This document shows positions 6,063 to 13,228 of a stretch of DNA of 43,412 nt, piece by piece; position 1 is the first letter of the stretch; every line of letters begins with the position of its first letter. The DNA comes from a virus: positions 1 through 43,412 of IMG/VR virus record IMGVR_UViG_3300023443_000752. One strand, 5' to 3'. The position numbers were made by a program, and so were the translations under genes. Under the pieces are notes generated by a model that was not told where the DNA came from, did not search any database, and worked only from the letters and a program-made list of their open reading frames with translations.

Positions 6063-6316
6063 TGGGTGATTTTAGCGGAAAGTTGAAAGTATTGGTAGCA
6101 CTAGAAATGAGCGAAGCTCACACCGATCCAGAACGGCAAGCAGTAGTATTGGAAAGTCTGCTGTGTGCCACATCCTTAACCATCTCATTAATGGCTGGTG
6201 GCGACCGTAAAATCACAGAAACCCTGCTTGTAGGAGCAGAGTCATACCTCACCGATGGTGCGGTTGGATTCTCACCATTTGCCAGTTTCATTACCAACAC
6301 AGAAGGCAGTGAGTAG
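6062..6316 (+). CDS. Hypothetical 84-aa protein
   Basis: Not recognised. I use ATG 6062 (MGDFSGKLKVLVALEMSE), preceded by GGGGTGAG, rather than GTG 6059. The protein is mostly helical with a hydrophobic middle (LLCATSLTISLMAGG) that could be a buried helix. It resembles its upstream neighbour in size and helical make-up, and may function with it. Confidence 0.6.
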   Translation: MGDFSGKLKVLVALEMSEAHTDPERQAVVLESLLCATSLTISLMAGGDRKITETLLVGAESYLTDGAVGFSPFASFITNTEGSE

Positions 6317-6655
6317 ATGCAAATACACCCTCAAATGGATCTCTTCGCTGGACGTGCCGACCGTAACGCATCCCTAACCCGTGTAGCTAAAAACAGCGGG
6401 AATTTCATGTCTGATGCGATTGCAACGTTCCGAATAGAATTGCAGGGCTTTGTCCCACATGAGCGTGTAACCGGCGAAGATATCAGAGTAGCATTAACCG
6501 ATTGTGGTATTGCGCCGCACCATCCCAATGCCTGGGGCGCATTAACCCGTATTTTGATCCTGCGCGGTATGCTGATTCCCACAGACGAGTTTCGTCACAT
6601 GAAATCACGCCGTTCTCATGCGCGTATGACACGGGTTTACGAGGTTGCCGGATGA
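6317..6655 (+). CDS. Conserved alphaproteobacterial-phage protein, winged-helix-like
   Basis: A 112-residue protein starting directly after the preceding stop. The order MDLFAG, then VAKNSGNFM, then GEDIRVALTDCGIAPHHPNAWGA, then LILRGMLIP and SRRSHARMTRVYEV is a pattern I recognise from alphaproteobacterial phage early genes. The GEDIR ... LILRGML part looks like a winged helix with a beta-wing, so DNA binding is plausible. No experimentally known function. Its stop overlaps the next ATG. Confidence 0.7.
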   Translation: MQIHPQMDLFAGRADRNASLTRVAKNSGNFMSDAIATFRIELQGFVPHERVTGEDIRVALTDCGIAPHHPNAWGALTRILILRGMLIPTDEFRHMKSRRSHARMTRVYEVAG

Positions 6656-7551
6656 CCCTCTATGATCATGCCGATCTGACACAGCACCAGAAGCGCAGCG
6701 TATTACGGGAAATGCGCGGCCTAGAAATTAATGAGCTAGAGCGCAAGAAAGCCGTTCATAAGGCTAAATACGAATCATTAGTCATACGCCAAGAAGCTCT
6801 TACTGAAGTGCTCGAATGGGCGAAAGCTGAGGCCAAACTAGAGCGAGCAGTTACAAGTCGTCTACATTATCTGTTGGACGATATAAGACGTGGCCGTGTT
6901 TTTTGGGGATCACCAGATTCAGAGGATAAGGATAACGTTGTAAGTTCGGTGTGGGCAACGGTAAATCTTCTTGAGACCCAAACCTTTGTAATTCAGCACG
7001 ATTGGGCTGGGGCGCTGTCAGGCGCTGGTGATTTTGATGCTGGCGAATTTCACCTACCTGCCGATCCCGTAGTGTTTGAAATGCGGCTTTCTGGACGCCA
7101 TACAATTGTGCTGATCGGCAATGATCCAAATACGAGCCTTGAGTTTGGTTATTTCGTAGAAACTAAGCACGGGTGGGTCGCAAGAGGCCCAGAGCCTTGC
7201 GATCTGTCTCTAGTAAATGATGATCACATCTTTGCCTGGTCACAAATCCGCGCCGTTTGTATTGCCTTGGACGCTGAAGTTGCTAGTACAGAAACCATCC
7301 GCGCTCCACATAAGCTCAATCATGCCCGTGAAAAACGTGGGGCACTACCAATTAGAGATTATCATGTAGTGAACCTTGCAAATTGTAGCCGGGCTATCTC
7401 TTTAGGAGTTTCAGATGAAACTCGCAGGAAGGTTCGTTTGCACTTTCGCCGTGGTCATTGGCGACACTTTGTAAATCATAAAACTTGGATCAAGTGGACC
7501 CTGGTTGGTGATCCTGACCTTGGTTTTATTGATAAGGAATACCGCGTATGA
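6652..7551 (+). CDS. Conserved hypothetical with RRGHWRHF / DPDLGFIDKEYRV end
   Basis: A 299-residue protein. The start at 6652 overlaps the previous TGA (ATGA), and the frame upstream of it is only a shadow. Residues about 15-70 are charged coiled-coil helix (REMRGLEINELERKKAVHK). The C-terminus (HFRRGHWRHF, KTWIKWTLVGDPDLG, FIDKEYRV) matches a widespread phage/plasmid family of unknown role in which a 'RRGH-x-R' motif is followed by GDP-x-LG and YRV. The basic C-terminal domain suggests nucleic-acid binding. It is the largest early gene. Confidence 0.75.
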   Translation: MTLYDHADLTQHQKRSVLREMRGLEINELERKKAVHKAKYESLVIRQEALTEVLEWAKAEAKLERAVTSRLHYLLDDIRRGRVFWGSPDSEDKDNVVSSVWATVNLLETQTFVIQHDWAGALSGAGDFDAGEFHLPADPVVFEMRLSGRHTIVLIGNDPNTSLEFGYFVETKHGWVARGPEPCDLSLVNDDHIFAWSQIRAVCIALDAEVASTETIRAPHKLNHAREKRGALPIRDYHVVNLANCSRAISLGVSDETRRKVRLHFRRGHWRHFVNHKTWIKWTLVGDPDLGFIDKEYRV

Positions 7552-7895
7552 CCCTTTCCCAGAACTCAAGAGCTAAACCACAAACTCACCTGTCTGATAA
7601 TTTTCCTTCCGAAGATGCTTTGGAATGGGCGGTAAAAAACCAAGGCTTGAGTTTTGCCGAAGCGGAACACGAGGCTATAGGCTTTAGAAATTACTGGATT
7701 TCCGAGGGGAAACCTAAGGCGGACTGGATGGCGACATGGCGAAATCGTATCTGGAACGCCAAAAGACAAGGCCGGGTTGGTGGTGGCATGACCAAATTTA
7801 ATGGCACTGGCCCACCCAACCAATCTCAAAAAGATAACGCCGCCTTTGCTCAGGCTTTAGAAATGTTGCGGCGCAACGAAGGCAGGCTCTTATGA
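7548..7895 (+). CDS. Replication-initiator C-terminal-like (DnaT/O-type) protein
   Basis: A 115-residue protein. The segment FPSEDALEWAVKNQGLSFAE, then GFRNYWISEGKPKADWMATW and RNRIWNAK, is the pattern found at the C-terminus of many phage replication-initiator and primosome (DnaT/O-like) proteins, where it helps load helicase or bind ssDNA. The N-terminal DNA-binding part of such proteins is missing, so this is either a stand-alone domain or a cut-down initiator. It is the only gene in the window with a clear link to DNA replication. It overlaps both neighbours by four bases. Confidence 0.6.
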   Translation: MTLSQNSRAKPQTHLSDNFPSEDALEWAVKNQGLSFAEAEHEAIGFRNYWISEGKPKADWMATWRNRIWNAKRQGRVGGGMTKFNGTGPPNQSQKDNAAFAQALEMLRRNEGRLL

Positions 7896-8131
7896 CTGAA
7901 GGAAATATTTTAATATTCCCTGGATCAACTACTATTGAAGTTCCAGCACGGCAAGCTGTAGCTGAGTTTTTAGAACTCACCATCGACAGACAAATTAGCA
8001 CGGTTATGATTATTGCGGAGGACGATGATAGCAACATGGTGGTCTATGGCAATCGTACCAACCGTGATTTGCTTGTTGCCCTAGCAGAGCGGGCAAAGCT
8101 TGTCTTCATCAAAGGGTATGGAGATGAATGA
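7892..8131 (+). CDS. 79-aa protein, right-arm copy of a duplicated gene
   Basis: A 79-residue protein with a paralogue on the minus strand at 41507-41749. They share FPG, ARQA-x-AEFLE, DRQISTVMIIAEDDDSNMVV, NRT-x-RDLLVAL and IKGYGDE. The fold looks like alternating beta and alpha (STVMIIAEDDDSNMVVYGNR). Function unknown. The shared block 7985-8048 is identical at all 64 bases to the other copy in inverted orientation. Its start overlaps the upstream stop. Confidence 0.75.
   Translation: MTEGNILIFPGSTTIEVPARQAVAEFLELTIDRQISTVMIIAEDDDSNMVVYGNRTNRDLLVALAERAKLVFIKGYGDE
7985..8048 (+). repeat. 64-bp perfect inverted repeat, right-arm copy
   Basis: These 64 bases are identical to the reverse complement of 41590-41653. 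Both lie inside the two paralogous genes. The identity stops abruptly at both ends; the flanking coding sequence differs at many positions, including synonymous ones. That pattern fits recent gene conversion rather than slow divergence. Confidence 0.9.
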
Positions 8132-8603
8132 GGTTGTGATTCAAGATACTGGCGAGGGTATAATCCAAGGGCCGCTTGTCACACCTTTATCAGTCCAGGA
8201 CGCTTTAAATAGTGGGCCTGCCTGCCGCGCTCTTGCTAATATCGAGGCTAAAATGCGGCAGAATTACACTGATGCCGATCACGATTTAATACGCCGAGCT
8301 GAACTGAAATTACAGCGTATCAACCATGCTTCCGACCCCGAGCAATGTCTGATTGAACTTCGTAAGCTCAAGGCCTTCAAGGGACGACGGCATCAGGATC
8401 AAAGTGAGTGGGCGTTTGTGTCAGCGACCCTGGCCACTGATTTGTCTAAATACCCGCTTTGGGCTGTACAATTGGGCTGTGAGCGGCATCGCAAACGTGC
8501 GGATCTGCCCTTTTTCCCCGATACGGCTCAAGAGATCATAGACCTGACCACAAAGGAGCGCAGACAGTGGGCACAGGCGCAAGAGATATTGAAACGTCTC
8601 TGA
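8124..8603 (+). CDS. Conserved hypothetical 159-aa early protein
   Basis: The start at ATG 8124 (MNEVVIQDTGEG) follows AAAGGG by seven bases. The protein has a helical middle (CRALANIEAKMRQNYTDADH) and a conserved C-terminal part, EWAFVSATLATDLSKYPLWA, VQLGCERHRKR, LPFFPDTAQEI. I recognise this part from alphaproteobacterial phages next to replication genes. It may be a replication accessory factor, judged only by company (the 7548 gene). It overlaps the previous gene by eight bases. Confidence 0.65.
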   Translation: MNEVVIQDTGEGIIQGPLVTPLSVQDALNSGPACRALANIEAKMRQNYTDADHDLIRRAELKLQRINHASDPEQCLIELRKLKAFKGRRHQDQSEWAFVSATLATDLSKYPLWAVQLGCERHRKRADLPFFPDTAQEIIDLTTKERRQWAQAQEILKRL

Positions 8604-8641
8604 ATACCAGGGGGAAAGGATGGCGCTCAGAGGGGCTGAGA

Positions 8642-9073
8642 ATGGATACGGGAAGCTCTATGAGCACCCTTACTGACTTCAAACGTCGGGCATTGCATGA
8701 TTTTGGCCCTCGCCTACATCTCAATGGCTACACTTCACAATACAAGCAGGAGCACGGGTGTTGGTTCAATCTGATTTTGGACGGCACCAAATACACTGTT
8801 AAATGTTCGACCTTATTTGGTGAAGAAAGCATGGGACACAGTTTTTTGGCCGTTTGGGTTGACAAGATCCACAGTCATACACTGGACGAGGCAAGACTGG
8901 TAAGTGCTTGGTCTTTAGGGGTGGAAGAGGTTTTGTATCATGGCATGTATCACTCAAGACGGTTCTTTTGCCGCGGGGTATATGTGGAAGCGATACGCGC
9001 GATTTTGAGAGATTTCACGACGCAGCAGGTGCTTGAAATGCACGGGTTCAATTCTACTACTGTACCAGCCTGA
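8642..9073 (+). CDS. Hypothetical 143-aa protein
   Basis: Not recognised. I chose ATG 8642 for AGAGGGG six bases upstream; ATG 8660 is also possible. Beta-rich and aromatic in the first half (CWFNLILDGTKYTVKCSTLF), then helical with several histidines (VLYHGMYHSRRFFCRGVYVE). The C-terminus is a short helix (ILRDFTTQQVLEMHG). It is the last sizeable gene of the rightward early operon. Confidence 0.6.
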   Translation: MDTGSSMSTLTDFKRRALHDFGPRLHLNGYTSQYKQEHGCWFNLILDGTKYTVKCSTLFGEESMGHSFLAVWVDKIHSHTLDEARLVSAWSLGVEEVLYHGMYHSRRFFCRGVYVEAIRAILRDFTTQQVLEMHGFNSTTVPA

Positions 9074-9086
9074 ATAGATCGCAAGT

Positions 9087-9212
9087 ATGCTCCTTGAATT
9101 CCTCCACATCCTGATAATCCTAGACGGCTTGGCCTTCTGGGCTTTTATCGCTTGGGTCTTTTGCACAGATGCACGGCAATGGCTCAGGCAACGGGATTAT
9201 TGGTTTGATTAA
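9087..9212 (+). CDS. Membrane micro-protein, 41 aa
   Basis: A 41-residue product: a long hydrophobic helix (LLEFLHILIILDGLAFWAFI, continuing AWVF) followed by a short charged tail (DARQWLRQRDYWFD). The 3' end overlaps the end of the convergent minus gene at 9184 by 29 bases. No strong ribosome site is seen (GCAAGT). Supported by the typical membrane-plus-basic-tail layout shared with other micro-proteins here. Confidence 0.5.
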   Translation: MLLEFLHILIILDGLAFWAFIAWVFCTDARQWLRQRDYWFD

Positions 9213-9450
9213 CAACCTGTGCCTTGAGGGCGTCTACGGTTTCGTGCCATTTGACCAGTGCGTAGGACTGAAACTCTTGGTCAACAGCAAGCGGTCCAAT
9301 GTCACGTATGCCATTAAGAACAGCTAGAATGGCTGCATCTGCCATATCGAACCACATTGTTTCGAGTTCATCACTGCCAGTTGGTGGCTTTTCGTTTCCC
9401 CAATATGAGCGCCAAATGGCTCGCGCCACTTCTTCTCTCAGCTTATCCAT
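9184..9450 (-). CDS. Hypothetical 88-aa protein
   Basis: Begins MDKLREEVARAIWRSYW and contains MADAAILAVLNGIRDIG, the layout of a common small phage family (x-ARAI ... DAA-x-AAI). Function unknown. It is the last gene of a six-to-seven gene minus-strand operon; its ATG touches the stop of the gene before it. It converges with the rightward operon. Confidence 0.7.
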   Translation of the reverse strand: MDKLREEVARAIWRSYWGNEKPPTGSDELETMWFDMADAAILAVLNGIRDIGPLAVDQEFQSYALVKWHETVDALKAQVVNQTNNPVA

Positions 9451-9650
9451 TATGGGGTTTCCTTTTCAGTTTCCAGGGCTTGCAAAGCCAATCCGATAAT
9501 GAACGGGATTTTCCTGTCTCCGCTGAGATAGAACTGAACCGTTCTGAGCTGATAACGGATGGCATTGGCAAAGGCCAAGGCACGCTGGCGCTCGGAATGC
9601 TCCCCGTCATAGAGGTGGCTAAGCCGGTTTTTGAGTTGGGCGGGGGTCAT
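9450..9650 (-). CDS. Hypothetical 66-aa protein
   Basis: Not recognised. A 66-residue helical, basic protein (LKNRLSHLYDGEHSERQRAL; AIRYQLRTVQFYLSG; IIGLALQALETEKETP). The start overlaps the previous gene by four bases and its stop touches the next start. Size and composition would fit a small adaptor or nucleic-acid binder. Confidence 0.65.
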   Translation of the reverse strand: MTPAQLKNRLSHLYDGEHSERQRALAFANAIRYQLRTVQFYLSGDRKIPFIIGLALQALETEKETP

Positions 9651-9895
9651 TGTACGGCTTCACTAATCATGTCCCAAATCAATTCGGCTTCAGCCAAAAA
9701 CGCGGCTTTTGTATTTGATCCATAGTCACTGGGGCGGGTGAGGTGGATTCCTACTGCTAAGATATGAGGTACAGCCATTAATGCATATGCTTGGCTCGCT
9801 TGGTCGATAGTTGTTGAGACTTCAGCATCTAAATCATCTGCCATTACATCAGCTATTTGAATACACTGGGTAAACACTTTTGCTTCGTCATTCAC
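9647..9895 (-). CDS. Hypothetical 82-aa acidic helical protein
   Basis: Not recognised. Acidic, helical (VFTQCIQIADVMADDLDAEV; ASQAYALMAVPHILAVGIHL). The upstream gap on this strand (9896-9957) carries an AGGAAATGACGTG-type start region with AGGAGGAAATG context at 9895-9910, a good ribosome site. The gap also holds a short palindrome, TAGTCC-AG-GGACTA. Confidence 0.65.
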   Translation of the reverse strand: MNDEAKVFTQCIQIADVMADDLDAEVSTTIDQASQAYALMAVPHILAVGIHLTRPSDYGSNTKAAFLAEAELIWDMISEAVQ

Positions 9896-9957
9896 GTCAT
9901 TTCCTCCTATGGCTTAGTCCAGGGACTAGGGACAGACTTCGCGCCTGCCCCTAACGG

Positions 9958-10230
9958 CTAGGCTAGGCGAAGGAAGCAACCGGCTCCGTTAGGATCGGCC
10001 CAGCCTTCGGTTAAAGCGATATCGGCTGCTGATTGAGCATCGTCCCATATAGCTGCGTAAATACCATGCTCGCGCGGATCAACCCCGGCCTCAATGGCCA
10101 GTTCAAAAGCATCTGCGCAAGAGAGTGCATCAAAACCAGCAAGGACCTTTTCTGCCGCAAGAAGGGCACGAGTGCGGTCTACGTCATTGCAGAACCTTGC
10201 ACCGTCAGTTATTTCAATTTCTAGACTCAT
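9958..10230 (-). CDS. Hypothetical 90-aa acidic protein
   Basis: A 90-residue acidic protein: RTRALLAAEKVLAGFDALSC, ADAFELAIEAGVDPREHGIY, AIWDDAQSAADIALTEGW. GGAG lies just upstream of the ATG. The internal repeat of A-x-D/E-A helices suggests a small helical bundle. No family recognised. Possibly a DNA mimic because of its net negative charge, which is speculation. Confidence 0.65.
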   Translation of the reverse strand: MSLEIEITDGARFCNDVDRTRALLAAEKVLAGFDALSCADAFELAIEAGVDPREHGIYAAIWDDAQSAADIALTEGWADPNGAGCFLRLA

Positions 10231-10239
10231 GTCTGTCTC

Positions 10240-10317
10240 CTAAGCCAAGTGTTGCAGAACATACCCCAGCACAATAAGCGCAAAGGCAAGGGTGAGTGTG
10301 GGGGTGTGGTAGGTCAT
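10240..10317 (-). CDS. Membrane micro-protein, 25 aa
   Basis: ATG 10317 overlaps the stop of the upstream gene (ATGA). The 25-residue product is nearly all hydrophobic after six residues (LTLAFALIVLGYVLQHLA). The coupled start is the main support. Function unknown. Confidence 0.5.
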   Translation of the reverse strand: MTYHTPTLTLAFALIVLGYVLQHLA

Positions 10318-10640
10318 GACAACTCTCCGCGTGCTTGAGAGCGTGCCGCTCTGGAAAGTTCAACAGCTTCTCTGAATAGATGGTGGACGGCCTCACCTTT
10401 AAGGCCGTTTTCTGACCAGCCGTTCATTAGCCATTCTTCTATCTTCTCAAGCGCAGCGAACATATCCGGGCTTGCGGCAATGAGGTGAGCATTGGCTTTG
10501 TATTCTTCGCCCATCCCTTCTATGCAAGCTATGCGCATAATTGGTCCGTGAACGTGCCACCAATGGTTAGTTTCTAGAAAATGTTTCTCACCTTGCTCAT
10601 CAACGACCCAAGGCCTAGGCGTGTGCTTTGCCTTAGTCAT
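10314..10640 (-). CDS. LIAASPD-family conserved phage protein
   Basis: A 108-residue paralogue of the 847-1209 product. It begins with TPRPWVV, then a variable middle, then ANAHLIAASPDMFAALEKI (about 61-79) and a charged helical tail. Function unknown. The start at 10640 overlaps the upstream stop. This phage therefore carries two members of the family, in two separate minus-strand operons. Confidence 0.8.
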   Translation of the reverse strand: MTKAKHTPRPWVVDEQGEKHFLETNHWWHVHGPIMRIACIEGMGEEYKANAHLIAASPDMFAALEKIEEWLMNGWSENGLKGEAVHHLFREAVELSRAARSQARGELS

Positions 10641-10954
10641 GTCGTTTCCTCCAATTGGATCTTGGCTTCTTCATACCAATGATCGGCCAAGACATTTGCA
10701 GCAGCAAAGATATCGGCCCAAGTAGGAGCCGGAGCGTCACATGCGTCCATATCATATTTACGGTAATGCCGAGCACCCCAACAAGCTGCATCAAGAGCGG
10801 CCCGGGCTAATATGGCATCACGCCAACTGCCTGGCTTCCCATGTGTTACAACAGCTTCACTCGCATCCCAAAGAGCATTGCAGCTTGGGGCATGAGAGGT
10901 ATTGACATAAAGCACGATCAGCTCAACGATTTCAGGGTTTGGTTTCGTGGTCAT
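10637..10954 (-). CDS. Hypothetical 105-aa protein, first gene of the middle minus-strand operon
   Basis: The start at 10954 (MTTKPNPEIVELIV) follows GGAGGAG; the longer upstream frame has no such site. Helical, with ASEAVVTHGKPGSWRDAILA and AALDAACWGARHYRKYDMDA, then APTWADIFAAANVLADHWYE. Not recognised. It is directly downstream of a good minus-strand promoter. Confidence 0.65.
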   Translation of the reverse strand: MTTKPNPEIVELIVLYVNTSHAPSCNALWDASEAVVTHGKPGSWRDAILARAALDAACWGARHYRKYDMDACDAPAPTWADIFAAANVLADHWYEEAKIQLEETT

Positions 10955-10985
10955 TTGATTTACTCCTCCGTATCCAACAGCTACG

Positions 10986-11014
10986 TATATATGACACATT
11001 GCAGGCGAGGACAA
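10986..11014 (-). promoter_or_regulatory. Sigma-70-like promoter for the middle minus-strand operon
   Basis: On the minus strand TTGTCC (11014-11009), a 17-base spacer, then TATATA (10991-10986). It lies 32 bases upstream of the first start (10954) with a GGAGGAG ribosome site between. It is the best promoter match found in the window. Confidence 0.6.
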
Positions 11015-11088
11015 GGGCTAAAGTGAAAAAAAGACATGGCCTAGAAAGTATGCTATTAGAAGCTCACAAAACGATTAGGAGACAGGCA

Positions 11089-11304
11089 ATGATCTTCGGG
11101 AATGAAGTGTTGGAAATTCAATGCAAGTGCGAATTGCCAGAGTGTAAAGTGCAGCGATCCGATGGCTCATGGTCGAATGGCTGCTGGGAGATCTGGTGGA
11201 AGGGAACAATATGCAAACGGATCTGGATCCAGACATTCTTGGACGGACGTAAACCAACTTGGCATGAACACTTGATCGAAGAATCTTCTGCAGTAAGCAA
11301 GTAG
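11089..11304 (+). CDS. Hypothetical 71-aa Cys/Trp-rich protein
   Basis: I chose ATG 11089 (MIFGNEVLEIQCKC) because AGGAG lies seven bases upstream; ATG 11050 is an alternative. It carries CKCELPEC (about 12-19) and later two more cysteines with many tryptophans (GCWEIWWKGTICKRIW). A small zinc-bound beta fold is plausible. Not recognised. It stands upstream of an XRE regulator on the same strand. Confidence 0.5.
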   Translation: MIFGNEVLEIQCKCELPECKVQRSDGSWSNGCWEIWWKGTICKRIWIQTFLDGRKPTWHEHLIEESSAVSK

Positions 11305-11321
11305 TTATTCAGGAAGGAAAT

Positions 11322-11615
11322 ATGAGCAAGCTAGCCCATTCACACCAGCCGACCATGGACAGGATTGAGTATCAACGAGCTCTATGTGACCTTGGATTCA
11401 AGGAAGCCTTCGGCTTGGCTATGAGAAACCGACGTCATAATTTAGGTTACACGCAAGCAGATGTTGCCAAGCGCCTCGGCAAAAGCAGGACATCAATCAC
11501 CAACATGGAGCTAGGCCGTCAAGGCATGTCGCTGGAGACTGGTTTGAAGCTGATGAATATCCTGCATATGTCAGTTGGCGATCTCCTGGGCCAGAGAGAT
11601 ATAATGTACGTTTAG
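11322..11615 (+). CDS. XRE-family HTH regulator
   Basis: A 97-residue protein with a clear HTH-XRE domain at about 25-80: FGLAMRNRRHNLGYTQADVA, KRLGKSRTSITNMELGRQGM, SLETGLKLMNIL. It is preceded by AGGAAGGAA. It is separate from the early Cro-like protein at 2144 and sits at the boundary between early and late regions, so it may control the late switch. A terminator follows at 11683. Confidence 0.85.
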   Translation: MSKLAHSHQPTMDRIEYQRALCDLGFKEAFGLAMRNRRHNLGYTQADVAKRLGKSRTSITNMELGRQGMSLETGLKLMNILHMSVGDLLGQRDIMYV

Positions 11616-11682
11616 TTTATGATGTACTGAGTATTTCACACATAGCTTGTGTGTATCCTGAAACTATCAGACAACGCTGTCT

Positions 11683-11719
11683 AAAATAGGTCATCTTGAC
11701 TGACCTATTTTATTGTTTC
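11683..11719 (+). terminator. Strong intrinsic terminator
   Basis: AAAATAGGTCA (11683-11693) pairs perfectly with TGACCTATTTT (11701-11711) around a 7-nt loop, followed by ATTGTTTC. The A-run on one side and the T-run on the other make it work in both directions. It closes the transcript of the XRE gene. Confidence 0.85.
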
Positions 11720-11960
11720 ACAAATAACTCGCGCGTTCATATTAAGTGAAGTGCAGTTGAGCAGAGCGAAACGAAACAGCACTGAACGTTAAAGGAGCCT
11801 GGCTGAGCACAGCGAAGCACTGCAGCAGGCGACGTACACTTCCTGTCTTTCCCTTCCCAAGTTTCTTCCTTACTGACTTAAGAAATTATACGGGATGGGG
11901 GGGTTTTGTGGGGGGGAAGGGGGTTTGCTGTAATTGTAAATTAATGGTTAGGAAAAGGAA
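11720..11960. other. Non-coding block: nested dyads then a four-run G tract
   Basis: No gene is seen between the terminator and GTG 11966. Dyads: CGTTCA (11734-11739) with TGAACG (11783-11788), and inside it AGTGC (11750-11754) with GCACT (11779-11783). Next come two similar stretches (GAGCAGAGCGAAACG and GAGCACAGCGAAGCA). At 11892-11923 four G-runs (3, 7, 7 and 5 Gs) separated by 2-6 bases fit a G-quadruplex motif. The location beside the small terminase candidate makes a packaging or replication signal plausible, but unproven. Confidence 0.5.
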
Positions 11961-11965
11961 CAACG

Positions 11966-12211
11966 GTGGTGGACGAACTTAAAACAGAACTGGAAACATA
12001 CGAGAAATTATTGCCTATACTCAGTGAAGACGAGGGGCGGTATGTACTTATTTCAGGCTCGGACTTGGTAAGCATTTATGATTCATATGCGGATACGGTT
12101 CAGGTCGGCTATGATAAATTTGGTCTGAAGCCATTTTTGGTGAAACGCATCGCTGCCATTGAGCAGATACATTATTTTTCACGGGATTTATCTCTAGATT
12201 GCCCCACATAA
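11966..12211 (+). CDS. DUF5678-like protein
   Basis: An 81-residue protein. GTG 11966 follows AAGGA by about eight bases. EKLLPILSEDEGRYVLISGS, then YDSYADTVQVGYDKFGLKPF and LVKRI, matches DUF5678, a small beta-alpha domain found in bacteria and archaea and often annotated as unknown or antitoxin-like. It lies just before the small terminase gene. The family assignment is fairly good; the role is unknown. Confidence 0.75.
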   Translation: MVDELKTELETYEKLLPILSEDEGRYVLISGSDLVSIYDSYADTVQVGYDKFGLKPFLVKRIAAIEQIHYFSRDLSLDCPT

Positions 12212-12274
12212 CTCTTTCGGCCATACCTAGGCAGATACTTGTGACGCAGTGCAATAAACGCTAGCTTCACCATC

Positions 12275-12847
12275 ATGGCAGAAACAAATCCTGAGGTCAC
12301 TCGTAAACCACTCACCCCAAGGCAACAAAAGGCCATAGAGTGCCGTCTTGCTGGCATGACCTTCCAGGCAGTGGCAGACGAGGTGGGCTACTCAAGCGCT
12401 CCTGCGGCCTTCCGAGCCCTGATAAAAAATGGTAACGTGAACGGACACATGCAGGATTTAGCAGAAGAGATCATGGATGCCAAGAAGCTCAATCCTGATT
12501 GGGTGCTGAATAAGATGATCGATCTCGTGCAAAACAAGGAGGTTGAACAAGGAGCGCTGGTAAACCTGCTGAAAAACCTGGGCTCGACAAAGCTCGGCGG
12601 TGAGCTGTTCAGTGACCGGCTCACGCTGGAACCGGAAGCACCGGAGCAGTCTATCCAGATAGCAATCGGGCTCGTCATGGCGCTGATGAGGGCAGTGGAA
12701 ACAAGGTTGACTGTCTCTTTATGTGATCCCTTGAAAACTGAGGCCCTTGAACAGCTCAGCCAGTGGTCAGAGGACGACCTGAGGTTGTTTGTGTACTCCC
12801 ACTTCAGCGTGGATCCACCTAAGCCATTGATAACGCTAGGCAAGTGA
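12275..12847 (+). CDS. Putative terminase small subunit
   Basis: A 190-residue protein. Residues 11-52 (PLTPRQQKAIECRLAGMTFQ, AVADEVGYSSAPAAFRAL) form a helix-turn-helix like those at the N-terminus of small terminases, which recognise packaging sites. A long helical stretch follows (WVLNKMIDLVQNKEVEQGAL, VNLLKNLGSTKLGG), fitting the oligomerisation core. It lies 8.4 kb from the large subunit, which is unusual but known. The alternative is a general HTH regulator. The flanking non-coding DNA rich in dyads could be its recognition site. Confidence 0.55.
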   Translation: MAETNPEVTRKPLTPRQQKAIECRLAGMTFQAVADEVGYSSAPAAFRALIKNGNVNGHMQDLAEEIMDAKKLNPDWVLNKMIDLVQNKEVEQGALVNLLKNLGSTKLGGELFSDRLTLEPEAPEQSIQIAIGLVMALMRAVETRLTVSLCDPLKTEALEQLSQWSEDDLRLFVYSHFSVDPPKPLITLGK

Positions 12848-12888
12848 TGGCGCATAATTAGTATTATGGAAAATCAGAGACCCCCGGG

Positions 12889-12906
12889 CACCCCCCTGGC
12901 GGGGTG
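12889..12906 (+). terminator. GC-rich hairpin after the small terminase candidate
   Basis: CACCCC (12889-12894) pairs with GGGGTG (12901-12906) around CCTGGC, with one further pair outside. It stands 42 bases after the stop at 12847 and has no T-run. A pause or processing site is as likely as termination. Confidence 0.35.
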
Positions 12907-12985
12907 TCGGTATTTGCGTATGCCCACTCTGTATTCCAGAGCATATCAAACTAGTGTAAGCTATGACTTACGTATGGAGGATCAA

Positions 12986-13228
12986 ATGAGACCAATGAGA
13001 GCTGAGCTACAGCAGATCAGAGATTGGGCTGACACTAAGCTGGCTGCTGGTGAGGAGCCGCCTTGGGCGTGGTTTCAGTACATGAAGCTGCGTGAGGTTA
13101 TTGACGATACACTTGCTGGCATGGGCGTAGTTGATGAGAGTGCATCTCAGACTGAGACAGCCACTGGCACCAAACTTCAGGTCGTTAGTGACTCTGACAA
13201 GCCGATCAAGGTACAGCTTCCTATATGA
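12986..13228 (+). CDS. Hypothetical 80-aa protein
   Basis: I chose ATG 12986 because GGAGG ends five bases upstream; the longer frame from 12866 runs through a hairpin and has no ribosome site. The N-terminal half is helical (MRAELQQIRDWADTKLAAGE, PWAWFQYMKLREVIDDTLAG), the rest is Thr/Ser-rich. The first half resembles small phage proteins found beside terminases (R-x-WA ... G-x-EPPWAW). Function unknown. Confidence 0.65.
   Translation: MRPMRAELQQIRDWADTKLAAGEEPPWAWFQYMKLREVIDDTLAGMGVVDESASQTETATGTKLQVVSDSDKPIKVQLPI

Noticed and set aside
8620-8676. An 18-residue frame with a strong GGGGGAAAGG ribosome site
   Set aside because: Too short to support by composition, and it lies inside the likely start region of the 8642-9073 gene; the purine run may belong to that gene.
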